Position numbers and translations under genes: made by a program. This document shows positions 35,253 through 47,467 of a DNA stretch of 64,000 nt, one piece after another. The stretch covers positions 77,600 to 141,599 of the forward strand of contig VSDK01013354.1 of assembly GCA_009767595.1 (NCBI GenBank). The letters run 5' to 3'. Within the stretch, counting starts at the first letter, position 1, and every line of letters starts with the position of its first letter. The stretch comes from Symbiodinium kawagutii. Taxonomy: Eukaryota; Sar; Dinophyceae; Suessiales; Symbiodiniaceae. The notes under the pieces are model-generated. The model searched no databases. It was given only the letters and a program-made list of their open reading frames with translations, and had not been told where the DNA came from.

Positions 35253-37462
35253 CGACAGCACGCTGCCTACCAAGTTACGCAGGCTATCCCCCTGTGCTCT
35301 TTTGTGTGCCCCTGCCTGGATGGTCAGCTTCTCATCATCTGCATACGTAAAAAACACACGCCTTTAGCCCGCATCGGCGCCTGGTGATAGACATAAAGCC
35401 GTGTTGCTTCCCTTTCTGCCATTGAAGGAATGGCTCGACTTAGCCAAGGCTGCCAGATTTTGCCTGCCTACCTGCGGCGCGTGTGTGCCTCTTTTGTAAC
35501 AAGGTGCGCCTTCCCATTCATTTTTGAACAAGCATGCGTCCATATGGTTTCCCCTTCTCGCACCTGCACGTCCATTCGCCAGCACGTCGCCCGCTACACT
35601 CTGGTAAACTAACCTGGAAATGAAAATCCAACATCTAAGCTAGCTAGTATCTAACCGAACCCAAAACAAAAGAATTGTTCAATCTGCAAAAAAATAGAAG
35701 CAGTAAGTATGATTGCCATAGGTGTAAAACTTAATTGGTTCAAGCCTTAACTTAAGCTGGGCAAATTGTTTGTTTGCTTCCAGGAGATGGTCTACCAGAC
35801 ATTGACATTTGCTCAGCATTTTCAAGTCAGGGGTTTTAGGATGATGCAGTCCAATGTCCGTTTTGGCCGTTGTGACCATTTGGATGCCTGGCCGTTTGTG
35901 CTTGAGAACCATAGTAGTTGCCAGCGATCATGAACACAAGTTAGTAACTATAGCTAGTAGATCAGTAGATCGCAACAAATTGAGAACCATAGAAATAGTG
36001 GTGATATTTATACACAGTGGTGCTTCTGCTTGACAGATCCCTTTCATGAACGACGGTCCACCAATGTAGATCCATATCAACCTTTCTCGATCATTTAATG
36101 AATGTAGCCACCATGAACCCGTAACCAGCAACCAATGGTTACAATGCGTGGCAAGAGAGGGATGCAGTGGCAGTTGTATCCATGAGGTACGCATGACTAT
36201 TGTATGTGGTTGAGTGTTGTTTACACTAGTTCATGAGCCAACTTTCCATTCTGGTTTGCAGATCATTGACAGAAGGGATGCTACAGGAGGTGGAACAGAT
36301 CTCAAGGGGAGTTCTCACTGGTCGCGCATTCCCTCCTGATTGTTAGTTTGTATCCCGCACTGGTTTTTTACCCTCCGCTGATTGCAAAGAAACTACGGAA
36401 AGGGAGGAAGAGATTCACGCGACATCCGCTGAATGTTCGTACTTAGTCATAGTCAATAGAGGTTCATAGTCGCAATCCCATGTCATGAGTTAAAAGATCC
36501 CAGCGTGCACTCCTTCATAAAACGAGTATACTCAGCCCAAAATGATCATCGGCCAACCGTCCAAGCAAATAGTGACTTTGCACGATGAGTGTATTTTTGT
36601 TCCATTTCTGCATTGTACATCGCACAAACAAGGCCATATTTGCTGCACGTGGCTGCCAAAGAACATTTGAATTCGTTTAGTTGTGCAATGTCGAGTAACA
36701 TGTATACATGGCATCAGTTTAAATGCCCCAAAATAAAAACAGCATACATTTGCATCCTCCATCATGATTAATCAATCATTGAATCATGACTGCCATTGAT
36801 TTCAATCATCATCAAACCAATTGATGATAACAATACCAGGTGTGTTACATCAATTTGGACCATAGTTAACTTTCATCAGTTCTAGTTGACCGTACGAGTC
36901 CAGAACTACCAACCATTTTTTGTCAACCATTCATGAATCAAGATAAGTATATACATACATGTATATACATAAACCACGTGTTCTTTGGTTAACCATTGAT
37001 TAACCCACGGTTTCAGCCAACGATGAACAGATGGAATTTCAACCTTTGAAGACCTACGTGTTACCCGATCACTTGGCGTAGGTCCCTTTCCATTGCCGTG
37101 TTTGGTCTTCGGCCTTTAAACAGGCTGGGAGTGGAGTCTGGGTTGGTAACCAGGATGTTTGGGTAAACAATATTAATAAGATATAACAAGGAAAGATGGC
37201 TCCTAGTCAATGGCTAATGATGGTTTATCAAGGTTGACAAAAAATTCTTCATGGACGAATATGGTTGGCATTGTTTGACAATGTTTATTGCTGGCTCGTA
37301 CTGGTTGATAAGGGTTGATAGGGTCTTTCAGTGACAATGGTAAGCAATGGCAAATATTGGTTGGTTATGGTTGATATCGCTTGATGCTGGTCAGTAATGG
37401 CTAATGAAAACAAATGTTTAACAACAGTTCTCTGTGGTTGCTTTTTCGTTTGAACTACACAA

Positions 37463-37575
37463 ACTAGGTGGCTTACAGCCACTATCTTAGAGTTTTAGTG
37501 TTTTGGGACTAGATGGATTTACCAGGTATCCATTTAAGAGTTAAAGTCTTAGCAAAGGATCTCTAATCCACCAAG
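37463..37575. repeat. Family-A element, copy 2
   Basis: It starts CTAGGTGGCTTACAGCCACT and ends TCTAATCCACCAAG, with internal TTTTAGTGTTTTGGGA and TAGCAAAGGATCT. Confidence 0.8.
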
Positions 37576-37802
37576 CAAAAGACTAGGCATAGATTGACAA
37601 GCTTATCAACCACAAATGATCAACCATCATTCACCCTGATCCTGAATGATTTTAATCACCACGAACCAGCTCATTGCCCAGAACCTATCATTGACCAGCT
37701 TGTCAACCATCACTAGCCATAGATCATTCGTCATTGAGCGGCTTATCAGCTGATCTCGCGTCCCCAACCATCATTAGCCAACGGTTCCCCGTCATTGATA
37801 AG

Positions 37803-37916
37803 TGGCTGTGGGTCAAAACCCTGTACCCCTGGTTCCCCATCATTAACCATTGGTTTCCCTATTATTGTTGGAGGTTATCCCCCATTGGTTGGTTGATTAA
37901 TATTGACCCACAGCCA
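37803..37916. repeat. Family-B element, copy 4 (G-poor orientation)
   Basis: It has the best inverted ends of the family, TGGCTGTGGGTCAA at 37803 and TTGACCCACAGCCA ending at 37916, with internal CCCTGTACCCCTGGTTCCCC. Confidence 0.9.
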
Positions 37917-37949
37917 AGTGGTTCGCCATCTGTAATGAATAGCCATACC

Positions 37950-38160
37950 CCGTGGCCGGAGGAGGCCAAAGTGACGGCGCCTGGGTGGCCACGAAAGCGT
38001 CATGGAGGTCTCGGTCCGCAACACTTCGAATCTCGTGGATTTTCACGTGGATTTTTAGCCCAAGACGATCCCAGTCCGATTCGACCCAAGTCCGATTCAG
38101 CGACGTCAACGTGCTGGAACAGGCCAACGCCAAGCAGAAGGCGCTTCAAGCATCCTTATC
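37950..38160 (+). CDS. Exon-like island, possible N-terminal part of the FUSC/ALMT-like gene
   Basis: GC-rich sequence with an acceptor at GATTTTTAG (about 38058). The best frame reads QSDSTQVRFSDVNVLEQANA and then KQKALQASL, a charged helix. It lies 200 bases before the first membrane exon of the gene that starts at 38351. Membership in that gene is inferred from position only. Confidence 0.35.
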
Positions 38161-38350
38161 GATCCATCATGAGCCATAGATTCACCATGATTGGCAGTGG
38201 TATATATATAAAGATTATTACTTAATCAACATTACTTTAGCCATAGTTCATAGTTCGCCATCATGAAACCCATTCAGCCAACTTACTAACTATCACTAAG
38301 CAGCATTATTGACCATCAGTCAAGCATCATGGGCCATAGGTTCACCAGAG

Positions 38351-38472
38351 CTCAACCACCATGGCACACCCCCGGTCGGGTCGTTCCGGCGGACAGCGTG
38401 GTGCAAGGCCAAGTCCTTCGGGCTGCGCATGGCAGTTGCCGTGATCGTTATCGGCTTGGCCTTTGAGCCTTG
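38351..38472 (+). CDS. FUSC/ALMT-like exon: first membrane helix
   Basis: Between CCAGAG and CCTTG/GTGAAA, the frame reads FRRTAWCKAKSFGLRMAVAV then IVIGLAFEPW: a basic lead-in followed by a hydrophobic helix, like the R..lR.aiAv start of the family. Codons end in G/C. The junction to the next identified exon is not in phase, so an exon may be missing between them or a different donor is used. Confidence 0.55.
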
Positions 38473-38770
38473 GTGAAAATCACCATGGGTTTGATGAAGG
38501 TTTATGGTGGCTTGTTATGGTGGTTTACTATGGTTCTTAAGGGTTTATAACGGTTTATCACAACGGTTTACATAAACTATGGTTTATATTGGTTTAGGGT
38601 TTGTTGGTTGGTGATGTTCACATGGTTTATTGGTTTATAATGGTTTGTAATGGTTAGTCATTAGCAACCATAGTGAGTTTTAATGATTTGATTGATGATA
38701 TGGTGGCTTGTTATGGTTATAATGATTTAGCCCATGGATGATACCGTTATGTGAGCAGTTACTGTATATA

Positions 38771-38888
38771 TGGCTATGGGTCAAGCAGTTAACCAACCAA
38801 CTAATGGGGTATATTGACCAACAATGATAGGGAAAACAATGGAGAATGATAAGGGAACCAGGGGTACAGGGCTTTGACCCCCAGGCAT
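38771..38888. repeat. Family-B element, copy 5 (C-poor orientation)
   Basis: TGGCTATGGGTCAA at the left and TTGACCCCCAGGCA at the right, with internal GGGAACCAGGGGTACAGG. It lies 299 bases after the exon ending at 38472. Confidence 0.8.
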
Positions 38889-39460
38889 ATAATGGTTGAT
38901 GGGGAATTCAATGATGGTTTATGATGGTTGATATGGTTGATTAAGGTTTATGATGGTATAAACCATTTATAATGGTTCATTATGGTGATAATGGCTTATC
39001 ATATAGCCCTAGAGTGGTTTTGTGGTTTTTAAAGATTGATATGGATTATCATGTTTTATATTGTTCCAATTTGGTTTATCATGGTTCCTTGTTGTGGTGG
39101 TGACAATTGTTCAACCATGTTATGAATGGTTCATAATGGTTTAGTGTGTTTTAATCATTGGTTTAGAATGGTTTAGTATTTCATTGGTTTATAATTGTTA
39201 TTGTGGTTGATCAAGATCTATAATGCGTGATTCGTTCAATGGTATATACGGTTCTCGAGGCCATAGCAATGGCATATAATGGTTGATCAGCCACTTTGTT
39301 TATAAACATATGGTGATTTATCATGGTTTCTATAGATATATTGTGTTGGTTTAACGGTACAGTTGTATCATGGTTCACATACAAAACGCATAGTCTTAGT
39401 GGCTGCACTATGGATAATGATAGATTTATTATCGTTGATTTGGATTCTGAATGGTTATAG

Positions 39461-39574
39461 CTATATGGGTATTTCTCAAAATAGGGGACCCCAAGCTATG
39501 GTTGGCTTATTACTATAAGTGATTAATATAAAGGATGATTTGGGGTACCCCTATTTTGAGAACCCACCGTATAT
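39461..39574. repeat. Family-C short inverted-repeat element, copy 1
   Basis: The left end ATTTCTCAAAATAGGGGACC mirrors the right end GGGGTACCCCTATTTTGAGA, about 110 bp in total. Related ends occur near 33990 and at 54178-54492. Confidence 0.85.
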
Positions 39575-40782
39575 GTTGATATTGATTATCAAAATGTTCT
39601 TTGATGTCATGATAGTGGTTTCATATGATTATGAATGGATTATGAAGAGTTTTTCTATTGATGCGGCTAATGCGTTTCATTCAGCGGTGATAGCTGACCT
39701 AATTATATACCCCTACTATTGAATGGATATAGCCTATAGTCAAAATGGCGGGGTAATGATTGATAATGGGTTTATAGTGGTTGATAGTAGTGGTTTATAA
39801 CAGCTAAGTCTAGTAGAATAGCAAGCAATATTGTGGTTCATAATGGTTAATGGCCAATGTTAAATGATTCCAATTGATCATTTGAATGGTGAGTATGAAC
39901 CAGTACAGGTTCATAAATGTTATATGCTATAACCGTTGATGTTCAACATCATACCATATTCAGTAACAATGATGGCAAATGAAGCCAATGGTTTGTATAT
40001 GGTTACAGCCGTTATATGGCTGATATATTTGATCATTGCTGATCATTGGAATTGTAAAAATGGCATATCCTCGGCAGTATGGGTTGGTTTCAAATGGTTG
40101 CTAATGATTGAACATGGTTCATAGTATCGATTTATGAGGGCTAAATCTGGCTGAATAGTAGGCAATATAGTGGTGTATAATGGTCAATGTGGATTATAGT
40201 TGAGCGTCAGAATGGTTTCTCATGGTTTCAATGGGTGAATTGTCATAGATCATGAGTGGCCATATCAATTAATATTGCCGGTTAGTCTGTTATTCTGTTG
40301 ATGATCACTAAATGGTACAGTTATAACTATAGTCAATGAGTGTTTAGAAAACATATTAAGGTTTTTAAATCTCATTATGCCTAGTGGTCAGGTGATCAGA
40401 ATGGTTTTGGATGTCTAATAGAAAGCAATATAGTGGCTGATGATGGTTTGTTCTCGTTAAGTAGGATCGTTAATTTTACTACAGTGGTTTATGATACTGC
40501 TTAAGAATGGTTCAGTGTTGTGAATCATGGCCGTTATGTGATTCAGAATACTTAATTATGGGAAATGATCATTGAATATCCAGCAAGAGAGGTTGATAAG
40601 CTTTGCAATGATGTAGAATGCAAAAGAGTGGTGGATACAACTAATGTTTACCTGTTTTTAATAACCCCCCCTGCTTCCAATACCTCCTGAATAGACGGAG
40701 AAAAAACCATTTGGAGACATCCTGATTGTTTTTTAAATTGACAAATAAGGACTTCAGTTGGCAGGAAACCCAGATTTTTTTG

Positions 40783-41610
40783 TATTGCTAAATGAATTGG
40801 CTACTTGTTAAGGATAATGAAAACCAGAACTCTACAACATTTGGATCATGAATTTAGTATTGCTAAATGAATTGGCTAATTGTGAAGGAAAATTAAAACC
40901 AGAAATCTTCAACACTTGGATCATGAAATAGTACTGCTAAACGAATTGGCTAATTGTGCAGGAGAATTAAAACCGGAACTTTTCAGCATTTGGATCATGA
41001 ATTTTGTATTGCTAAATTAATTGGCTTATTGTTAAGGATAAAAAAAAGTAAAAATCATCCAGCATCTGGATCATGAGCTTAGTATTGCTAACTGAACTGC
41101 CTACTTGTTAAAGACAATTTGAAAAAATAGGGACCATCAGATCAAGATATTTTTACTCAGGGGGTGAAAACAAACATTTTATTTCGAGGATTTCAAGCTC
41201 CAAAGCTACCCCCTTTTGTGAGATTGATTTTCTCAATTTCCGGATAGGGAGTTAAAATTAGGAATTCATCAATTGACGGTTGAGATTTTTGTTTCGGACA
41301 TCCAACATATGGATCACGAGCTTAGTATTGCTAAACGAATTGCCTAATTGTTAAAGATAATTTGAAAAAATAGAGACCATCAGATCAAGATATTTTATTT
41401 AGCGGGTAAAAAAAAACATTTTAATCAGAGGATTTCAAGCTCCAAAGCTACCCCCTTTTGTGAGATTGATTTTCTCAATTTCCGGATAGGGAGTTAAATT
41501 AGGAATTGATCAATTGAGGGTTGAGATCTTTTTTCGGACATCCAACATTTGGATCATGAGTTTAGTATTGCTAAATGAATTGCCTAATTGTTAAAGATAA
41601 TTTGAAAAGA
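40783..41610. repeat. Tandem array with 75-bp and 240-bp units
   Basis: TATTGCTAAATGAATTGGCT starts units at about 40783, 40858, 40933 and 41008 (period 75), then at 41083 and 41325 (period about 240), then a partial unit at 41564. The longer unit is the 75-bp type enlarged by about 165 bases, including GGATTTCAAGCTCCAAAGCT. The ends GGATCATGAG(C/T)TTAGTATTGC are shared by all units. Confidence 0.9.
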
Positions 41611-41798
41611 ATAGGACAGGGTTCAAGGTTTTTGTTTTGCCAAATTTGGTTGCCCAAAAAAATTGGGCGTACTTTATTTAGGGGTGGTTATTTTTGCAAA
41701 CGGGGATCTGGCGTACTTTATTTAGGGGGGTTTCATTATAGCTAGGTTGACATTAGTTGGTATGACTGGTTGTTTCGAAGGAGGAGATAAGCTTCCAG

Positions 41799-41881
41799 TA
41801 CCGGCAACGATTTGAGGGGCGCTTCTGCGATGCAGAGTGCGCGAAAGTTCGCTCGATGACCAGCAACCTGCTGCTGACGAG
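41799..41881 (+). CDS. Exon-like island
   Basis: CTTCCAG acceptor, GT donor at 41882. The frame reads YRQRFEGRFCDAECAKVRSM then TSNLLLT with G/C-ending codons. It lies in the interval of the FUSC/ALMT-like gene, but its phase does not join the neighbouring membrane exons directly. Confidence 0.35.
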
Positions 41882-42030
41882 GTGACGCAAGCTATTGATG
41901 ATCTGTGGCGGCACACAGTCAAATACTGACAGTGCAGCAAACGAATGGCCTCCCGAAAGCCTAAGGCCAGCTTGAGGGCACTGCTCAAACTCCTTCGAGT
42001 TTGCAGTGCCAGGTGATTATCACCTGGCAG

Positions 42031-42223
42031 GGCCACCGCAAAGGCAAAAGCTTCCTCCGTTTGCGGCCATTGCCGACACGACTTCGGGGATCCCCGAATC
42101 AAAGGGGGGAACACACACTATGCCGGGCTGAATGGCGAGCCGCACTCGCAAGATTTCGGCCAGCAAATGTCCCGCCCATGCCCTGCTGGCGGCAAGCCCT
42201 TGATGACCTTGCGGGCTACCCAT
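42031..42223 (+). CDS. GC-rich coding island, strand uncertain
   Basis: A plus frame between GGCAG and CCCAT/GTGGGT includes CGHCRHDFGDPRIKGGNTHY and then AGLNGEPHSQDFG. Two other frames, one on the minus strand, are also open across it. Codon composition slightly favours the plus frame given, but I cannot decide from sequence alone. Confidence 0.3.
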
Positions 42224-43402
42224 GTGGGTGCCGGGGACCGATGTCATCACGAAAATCAATGGTGACCTCTTCACAAGCGCGAGAGGCCTCGGCGGCGTCG
42301 AAATGGAATGAAAAGACTCATAAAGTTCTTTTTGTGATAGGTGCCCCAGATTCGAACTTCTGAATCCCTCGCAGGAGGTGTGGATTCTCGTAAATCGCCG
42401 GCTGAATCTTTAGTGAATCCATGGTCAGTTCATCCTGGGGCCAGGCTGTTTTTCGTGCTGCTTGAAGCGACGAACAGCGGGTGCCGCGTCTCATCCCTGG
42501 GGTTGGGCTCCGGAACATCATGACCATCGCAGTTCTGAAGTCTTGGGCGGTTTGGCGCCCGGCTTCGGGTTTGCTGACCGGATATCTCAGATGTCCGCTG
42601 TGTCAAGGGGCCCATAGTTCTGGGATGACCAATGATGGTTATATTGTGTTTTTCATGGTGATTAGGAATGGTTAATGAATGTTAATGATTGTTTTTCAAA
42701 TATGGCAAATGATAGGGGCGCACTACCTATGGTATCGGCTGAAGCGTGCTGAGCGCGCAGTCTTTGCAGCAGATTGGTCATCAGTTGACAATTGGCTCAT
42801 CACAAGGTGCGCCAATGACTGGTTGGGAACTGCGGTTGGTTCATCACCAGTGGTGCCAATGTTTGGTATGTGACTTTGTTATTCGCTTTATGGTCAAACC
42901 TCAGCGAATGACCTTCGCCAAGCTGAATTTGTCCTGTTTGTTTCATTTATCCTGTTTGCTCTCGTTTTTTGGGACACTGCTACCATGTTGAATTTTCGTT
43001 CCTGAACATTTGGGATGGAGCACCTGTTGAAATGTTTGTATGAAGGTTCGTTTGGAATATTGATCCCTGAATGATTGAATTCCGGCAGACGGTAATTCAC
43101 ACTGACCACCAGGACCACTGACAATCACTGACCACCAGTAAACACAAGGGACACTGATCATCATTCATCATTTTCCGTGTGTTGAACATTGAGAAACCAA
43201 TCACGAACCCACCATGAACCGACCATCAATCAACAGTCAACTAACCATCAATAGCCCCCAACCAATCTCAAACCATGAAATTCATCAATCCTTAACCCCT
43301 TGCTCATTAATTATTCCTTAACAACCAATTTTTAACCACCAAACATTAAACCACCCCGTCACCACCCATCAATCATTCACCCCATGCCTTCGCAAAGCCT
43401 AG

Positions 43403-43495
43403 GCCTTGGCTCCCCTGAACGCAGTGTGGCCGCACAAGAACGGCCCCCTGTGGACGCTGGTGACGACCGTGTTGATTCTGACCCCTGTGCAGGGA
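43403..43495 (+). CDS. FUSC/ALMT-like exon: second membrane segment
   Basis: 31 codons between CCTAG and CAGGGA/GCTGCT (a GC donor). The peptide reads ALAPLNAVWPHKNGPLWTLV then TTVLILTPVQG. This corresponds to the family signature in which a Trp-containing helix leads to V(V/L)xPTVG. The in-frame TAG just before 43403 fixes the acceptor. The GC donor is chosen because it joins in phase to 45320 and restores the Gly-Ala-Ser-Leu motif; a longer overlapping open frame here is a shadow. Confidence 0.65.
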
Positions 43496-45319
43496 GCTGC
43501 TCGGTTCATGAGTGGCTGGGGGTTGGTAGGGAAGTTGGTGGATCTGTGGAGGTAGACATGTCTTGGTTTGGTTTGCTGGTTGGAGGGGTTGATTGGGTTG
43601 AGTGCCTGGGTGGCAATTTTGACCTTTCCATAGTTGAAAATGTTGGGAGCTTGGATGTCATTGACCTTTGAACGCAAATGATATTTGGTTCACACCCCCT
43701 TTATATGCAGAATATTTGGATTAATTGCAGATCTTTCTTGTATTTGGTCAGTCGCTTGAATTATGTCGAAACCCCGTTACTCCTATTTTTATGTCTGGAG
43801 ACCATTATCACCGGTTTGTCATTATGAATATGATGGTTGATGTTGAGAAACGTTATTCCACCATTTGAGATGGGTCGATTTTCATTGGTACCTACAGAAA
43901 TGCATGTCCATACTTTTTCCTCATGAGCTGTGCTCATCGATTTTGATACTGTATTTTTACATCTACGTCTTTTTTGTTTGTCATACAAATAGTACGTAAT
44001 TATGTGAATCAATTCATATTTGTTTAATCAAAAGCCACCACAAATCATAGTCAGTTTTAAGAATCATCGACCGGTGCGACCTTTAGCTAATTCCACTATT
44101 AGTCATCGTTTAAAAGAAGAAAGCATCGTAATTAATCCACTGCCAGATAATCAGAGACTACAAACATCCACCATCATCACTGCCATTAACCCCTAAGTTA
44201 CCATCATTGACATCAAGAAGCAGGGTTATTCACCATTCATCAGCCAACTATCAACCATTCATAGTATTAGGTATCACTATCCATCATGATACGTCATTCA
44301 CCAGCAGGGACACATACATGAACGGTTCTGAACCATCCATTAGCTCTTATGAGTCACAGATCAACCAGCTTGTAAGACAAGGTTTAAGCATTGTTCATGA
44401 CGGCTACGAACCATGTGTATCATGGTAACCTTCACCATCACGGCATTAACATTAGCCATAGGTTATCCATTGACCATGAGAGCAATGATCAATAGCTTGT
44501 AAACAGCTGCTTCAAGTAACCTCATGGTGAACGAACAAGCTAGTTTCTGAGGGATAAACTTCTTGGTAGCCATAGTTAGCCGATGATGATTTACAAACCC
44601 ACGATGGCTAATCAGCTGGTTGCTGAGCTAATTACTACCCAATCTTGGTTATGAACCTGGTTAGTGATGGTTGGCGGTGCTTATGAAGCCGTCAATCATC
44701 ATTAAGGATCATTGACCATCATTGAGTATGCATTTCATGAACAATGAAAATCTTAATCACAAACCATGTCAGGTTTGCCATTGACAGTTATCAGAACCTG
44801 AGGTTTAAAGCTGGTTCATGATAGGTTAGTGATGGCTATTAGCTGAGGAAAGCTGCTGAATAGCTGATGAATGATGCTTACCACGCTGGTTGATGCCAGT
44901 TTGAAACATGGTTGATGCCAGTTACTATTAGTAATGATGGGGTTAATCATGGTTAATCATGGCCAGTCAATGCTTATCAGAACCTGGTTGATAAGGTACC
45001 TGGCCATGATGGTTAAGATCAGGTAATCATGGCCATGCAGCCTAATGATGGTTAAGAGAAGTAACTATTAAGATGGTTAATGCTTATCATAACCAGGTTG
45101 ATAGCCATATAGTTGGTATAATATCCCCTATAATTCTTAATTATCATCCCATATAAACCATCATTATCAACCACCATTGGTTGATTTATGATAAGCCACT
45201 AGTAACCTGGTTGATAAGGTACCTACTAAGCCACTAGTAACTATTAAGATGGTTAATGATGGGGTTAACCATGGTTGATAAAGCTACGGCCAGCTGATGG
45301 TCAAACGCGCGGTCTGCAG
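43496..45319. repeat. Intron-like repeat field
   Basis: It starts C-poor (GGTTGGAGGGGTTGATTGGG), then mixed sequence from 43700 to 44200, then degenerate CCATCATTAACC and GGTTGATAAGG sequence. No coding signal was found. Confidence 0.55.
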
Positions 45320-45439
45320 GCCTCGCTGCAACGCAGCCTGCGTCGATTCATGGGCACCTTCCTGGGCAGCCTCGTGGCTCTGGGCTCCATCGTCCTGGTG
45401 GGTGCCGTGGGCGACATCGGGGGGAGCATGGGGAGGGGG
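45320..45439 (+). CDS. FUSC/ALMT-like exon: third membrane segment
   Basis: It follows a CTGCAG acceptor and reads ASLQRSLRRFMGTFLGSLVA then LGSIVLVGAVGDIGGSM. The RxxGTxxGxxxA core is the best-known FUSC/ALMT signature and makes this the strongest single match in the gene. The 3' end is uncertain; GGGG/GTGCCA is used here. Confidence 0.65.
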
Positions 45440-46289
45440 GTGCCATGGTGGTGTGAAATGATGGTTGAATGACTGGTGATGTTTGAGGGATGGTGGTTGA
45501 TGGTGGTGGTTGATGATGGTGGTTGATGATGGCGGTTCATGATGGTTGAATGAAGGTTGAATGATGGTTGAAGAGTGTTTGAATGGTGGTTGAAATGGTA
45601 GTTGAATAGTGGTTTCTGATGGGAAGTTCATGCTTCGGTGATCATCAGTCAACTCTGTTTTCTTCTTTTCGCCTGTTCAACGATCATGATCAGCCACAAT
45701 GTTAGGAATGATGGGCAAAGCTATGGTTCAATGCTGGTTGACCAGGGTTTTTTTTGGCACTGGTAAATCTATGGCTAATGATGCTTAATTAATTGATGGG
45801 CAAGGCTATAGTGAATGCTTGGCTGTTGATGGGGTAGTAATGGTTGACAATGGTGAGAATGGTGAGTAGTGGTCAATAGCGGTTGTTGGTTAATGTTTGG
45901 TCAATGATGGCTGTTAGCTACAAATGGTTGACAACTGGTTACCGATAATGGTTGTAATGGTTGCTACAGGTGGTCTAGCGCGTTTGACAAGTATTGAAAA
46001 TGGTTGGTAATAGTGAAATCATTTTTGTTGATATGATCTGGTGGTTGATAATGATGGTTGATATGCTCGTTAGTGACAGTTAATAAGCGGATTAACGGTT
46101 GATGATGACAGTTACTAATGGCAAGAATGGTTCACAATGGTTCAGAACCCTTGATGATTGCTAGCAATGAAAATTGATTGACGCACCGACTATGAAAAAT
46201 GCCTTGAATAAGATTCGCCACCGTTTAGAATGCTTAGTAATGATGGTTAATTAATAGTGGCAAGTGGTGGTCGGTGATGGTTCATACAG

Positions 46290-46880
46290 GTGCACGACGT
46301 GGATTGCATCACACCGCATGACCTTCCAAGTCCCTGCAGGCGCCCCGCGGAAGGTGCGCCGCAAAGCTTTGTGTTTGCAGCCGCCCTGGGGTCCTGTCAA
46401 CTCCAAGGCGGGGGCGTTTGTCGCAAGAACGTCATCGAGCCGCCCAAGAAAAAGAACGCTGCATGGATTCCCCTTCCTGCAGGCGCCAGGAATCACGAAC
46501 GTGGATGGCCCAATGCCGATACCGCAGGCTGGCCGTCGGGCTCCAGTTGCAGTAGAAAATCGTTCGAGATAAGACCCAGCTGTGAATTGCTGGCTGCCGA
46601 TACCGCAAGGCGAAAAGAGGAGCCCGGCGCGCAAGTCGAGACGAGCAACCAAAAGAGAGGAATTCGCCGTGGCAGCCACTTTCACCAGGCCTCGTGGCAC
46701 CCCAGGCCTCGCCAGGAATGTCCAACGTCGAAACGTCTCCTGCGGCACTGAGAGCGCGCTGTGGTGCAGGCTACGCGCGGAAGACTTGCGGACGAACTGC
46801 TCGCGGCTGTCCGTTGTGAACAGCCAAGGGCGCCAAGTACCGACACTAGATGACACTCGCCAGTTCCAACCATTTCCCAA
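46290..46880. other. GC-rich island open on both strands
   Basis: Nearly 600 bases of high-GC sequence with one minus-strand frame of 210 codons and plus-strand frames of about 100-150 codons. None shows a recognisable motif or a clean splice frame. It may include exons of the surrounding gene, an opposite-strand gene or a degenerate insert. Confidence 0.3.
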
Positions 46881-46958
46881 CACTTATTCACAAATGTGAA
46901 GCGTATAAGTGCGTCATCCGCAAAGTCACCAGTTTGATCAGCGACGTAACCTTCGCAG

Positions 46959-47054
46959 CGCCCGCCAAGGTCGCCCTGACTTTCGTATCCTGTCGATGCA
47001 CATTTTCGCGCTGTCCTTTGCCTTGAAGTTCTTCGAACCTGTGGCCTGGCTGCC
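46959..47054 (+). CDS. FUSC/ALMT-like exon: fourth membrane segment (probable)
   Basis: Between CTTCGCAG and CTGCC/GTGAGG the frame reads GRPDFRILSMHIFALSFALK then FFEPVAWLP, a hydrophobic helix after a basic lead-in. It is where the family has the helix after the GTxxG segment. Phases with 45320 and 50799 are not resolved, so boundaries may shift. Confidence 0.45.
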
Positions 47055-47467
47055 GTGAGGCTGGCCTTGGGCTTGGGCAGGTAGTTGTTGGTTGTTTCAC
47101 TTGTATGTTTCTGATGGCTGCCAAACTTAATGGAGGTTCAAGTTGAAAAATGATTAATGATGATTATGATGCTTAATCATGGTCGATATTTGTTAATTTT
47201 GGCTCATGGTTACTGATGGTCAATTGTAGTGAAATGCTGGTTGAAAACAAACGGAGGACATTGAAAATTATTGGTATTACTAGTAAACCCTACTTGGGGA
47301 ATCTTGGGGAATGGATTTTAAACGCCAACCAATAGTTCACAATGATGGGAAATGATGGTTCGTATTGGACGCCAAATGGATAATATGCGATTAAACAAGG
47401 TCGGTAGTGGACGATAGATATTTGACAATGATTGCTTCTAAAGTAAAAAAATGTGGCAAAATTGTCA

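Larger units (their letters stand above)
35253..37949. other. Downstream and intergenic sequence with repeat elements
   Basis: Positions 35253-35620 are a GC-richer probable 3' untranslated region. Positions 35620-36780 show balanced composition with no recognisable gene. From 36790 CCATCA and then GGTTGAT fields return, with family-A copy 2 and family-B copy 4. Confidence 0.45.
38473..43402. repeat. Intron-like repeat region
   Basis: C-poor GGTTTATGG/ATGGTTGAT field to about 40660 (with family-B copy 5 and family-C copy 1), then a tandem array at 40783-41610, GC-rich islands at 41799-42620, and G-poor CCATCAACC sequence from about 43080 to the next exon. Confidence 0.6.

Noticed and set aside
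42330..42362. GGTGCCCCAGATTCGAACTTCTGAATC, tRNA T-arm-like
   Set aside because: The TTCGAA core looks like a T-loop, but no acceptor stem, D-arm or anticodon arm can be folded around it on either strand.
43384..43671. 95-codon plus frame starting MPSQSLGLGSPERS
   Set aside because: It overlaps the transporter exon in another frame. Only the exon frame has a membrane helix that joins in phase to 45320.
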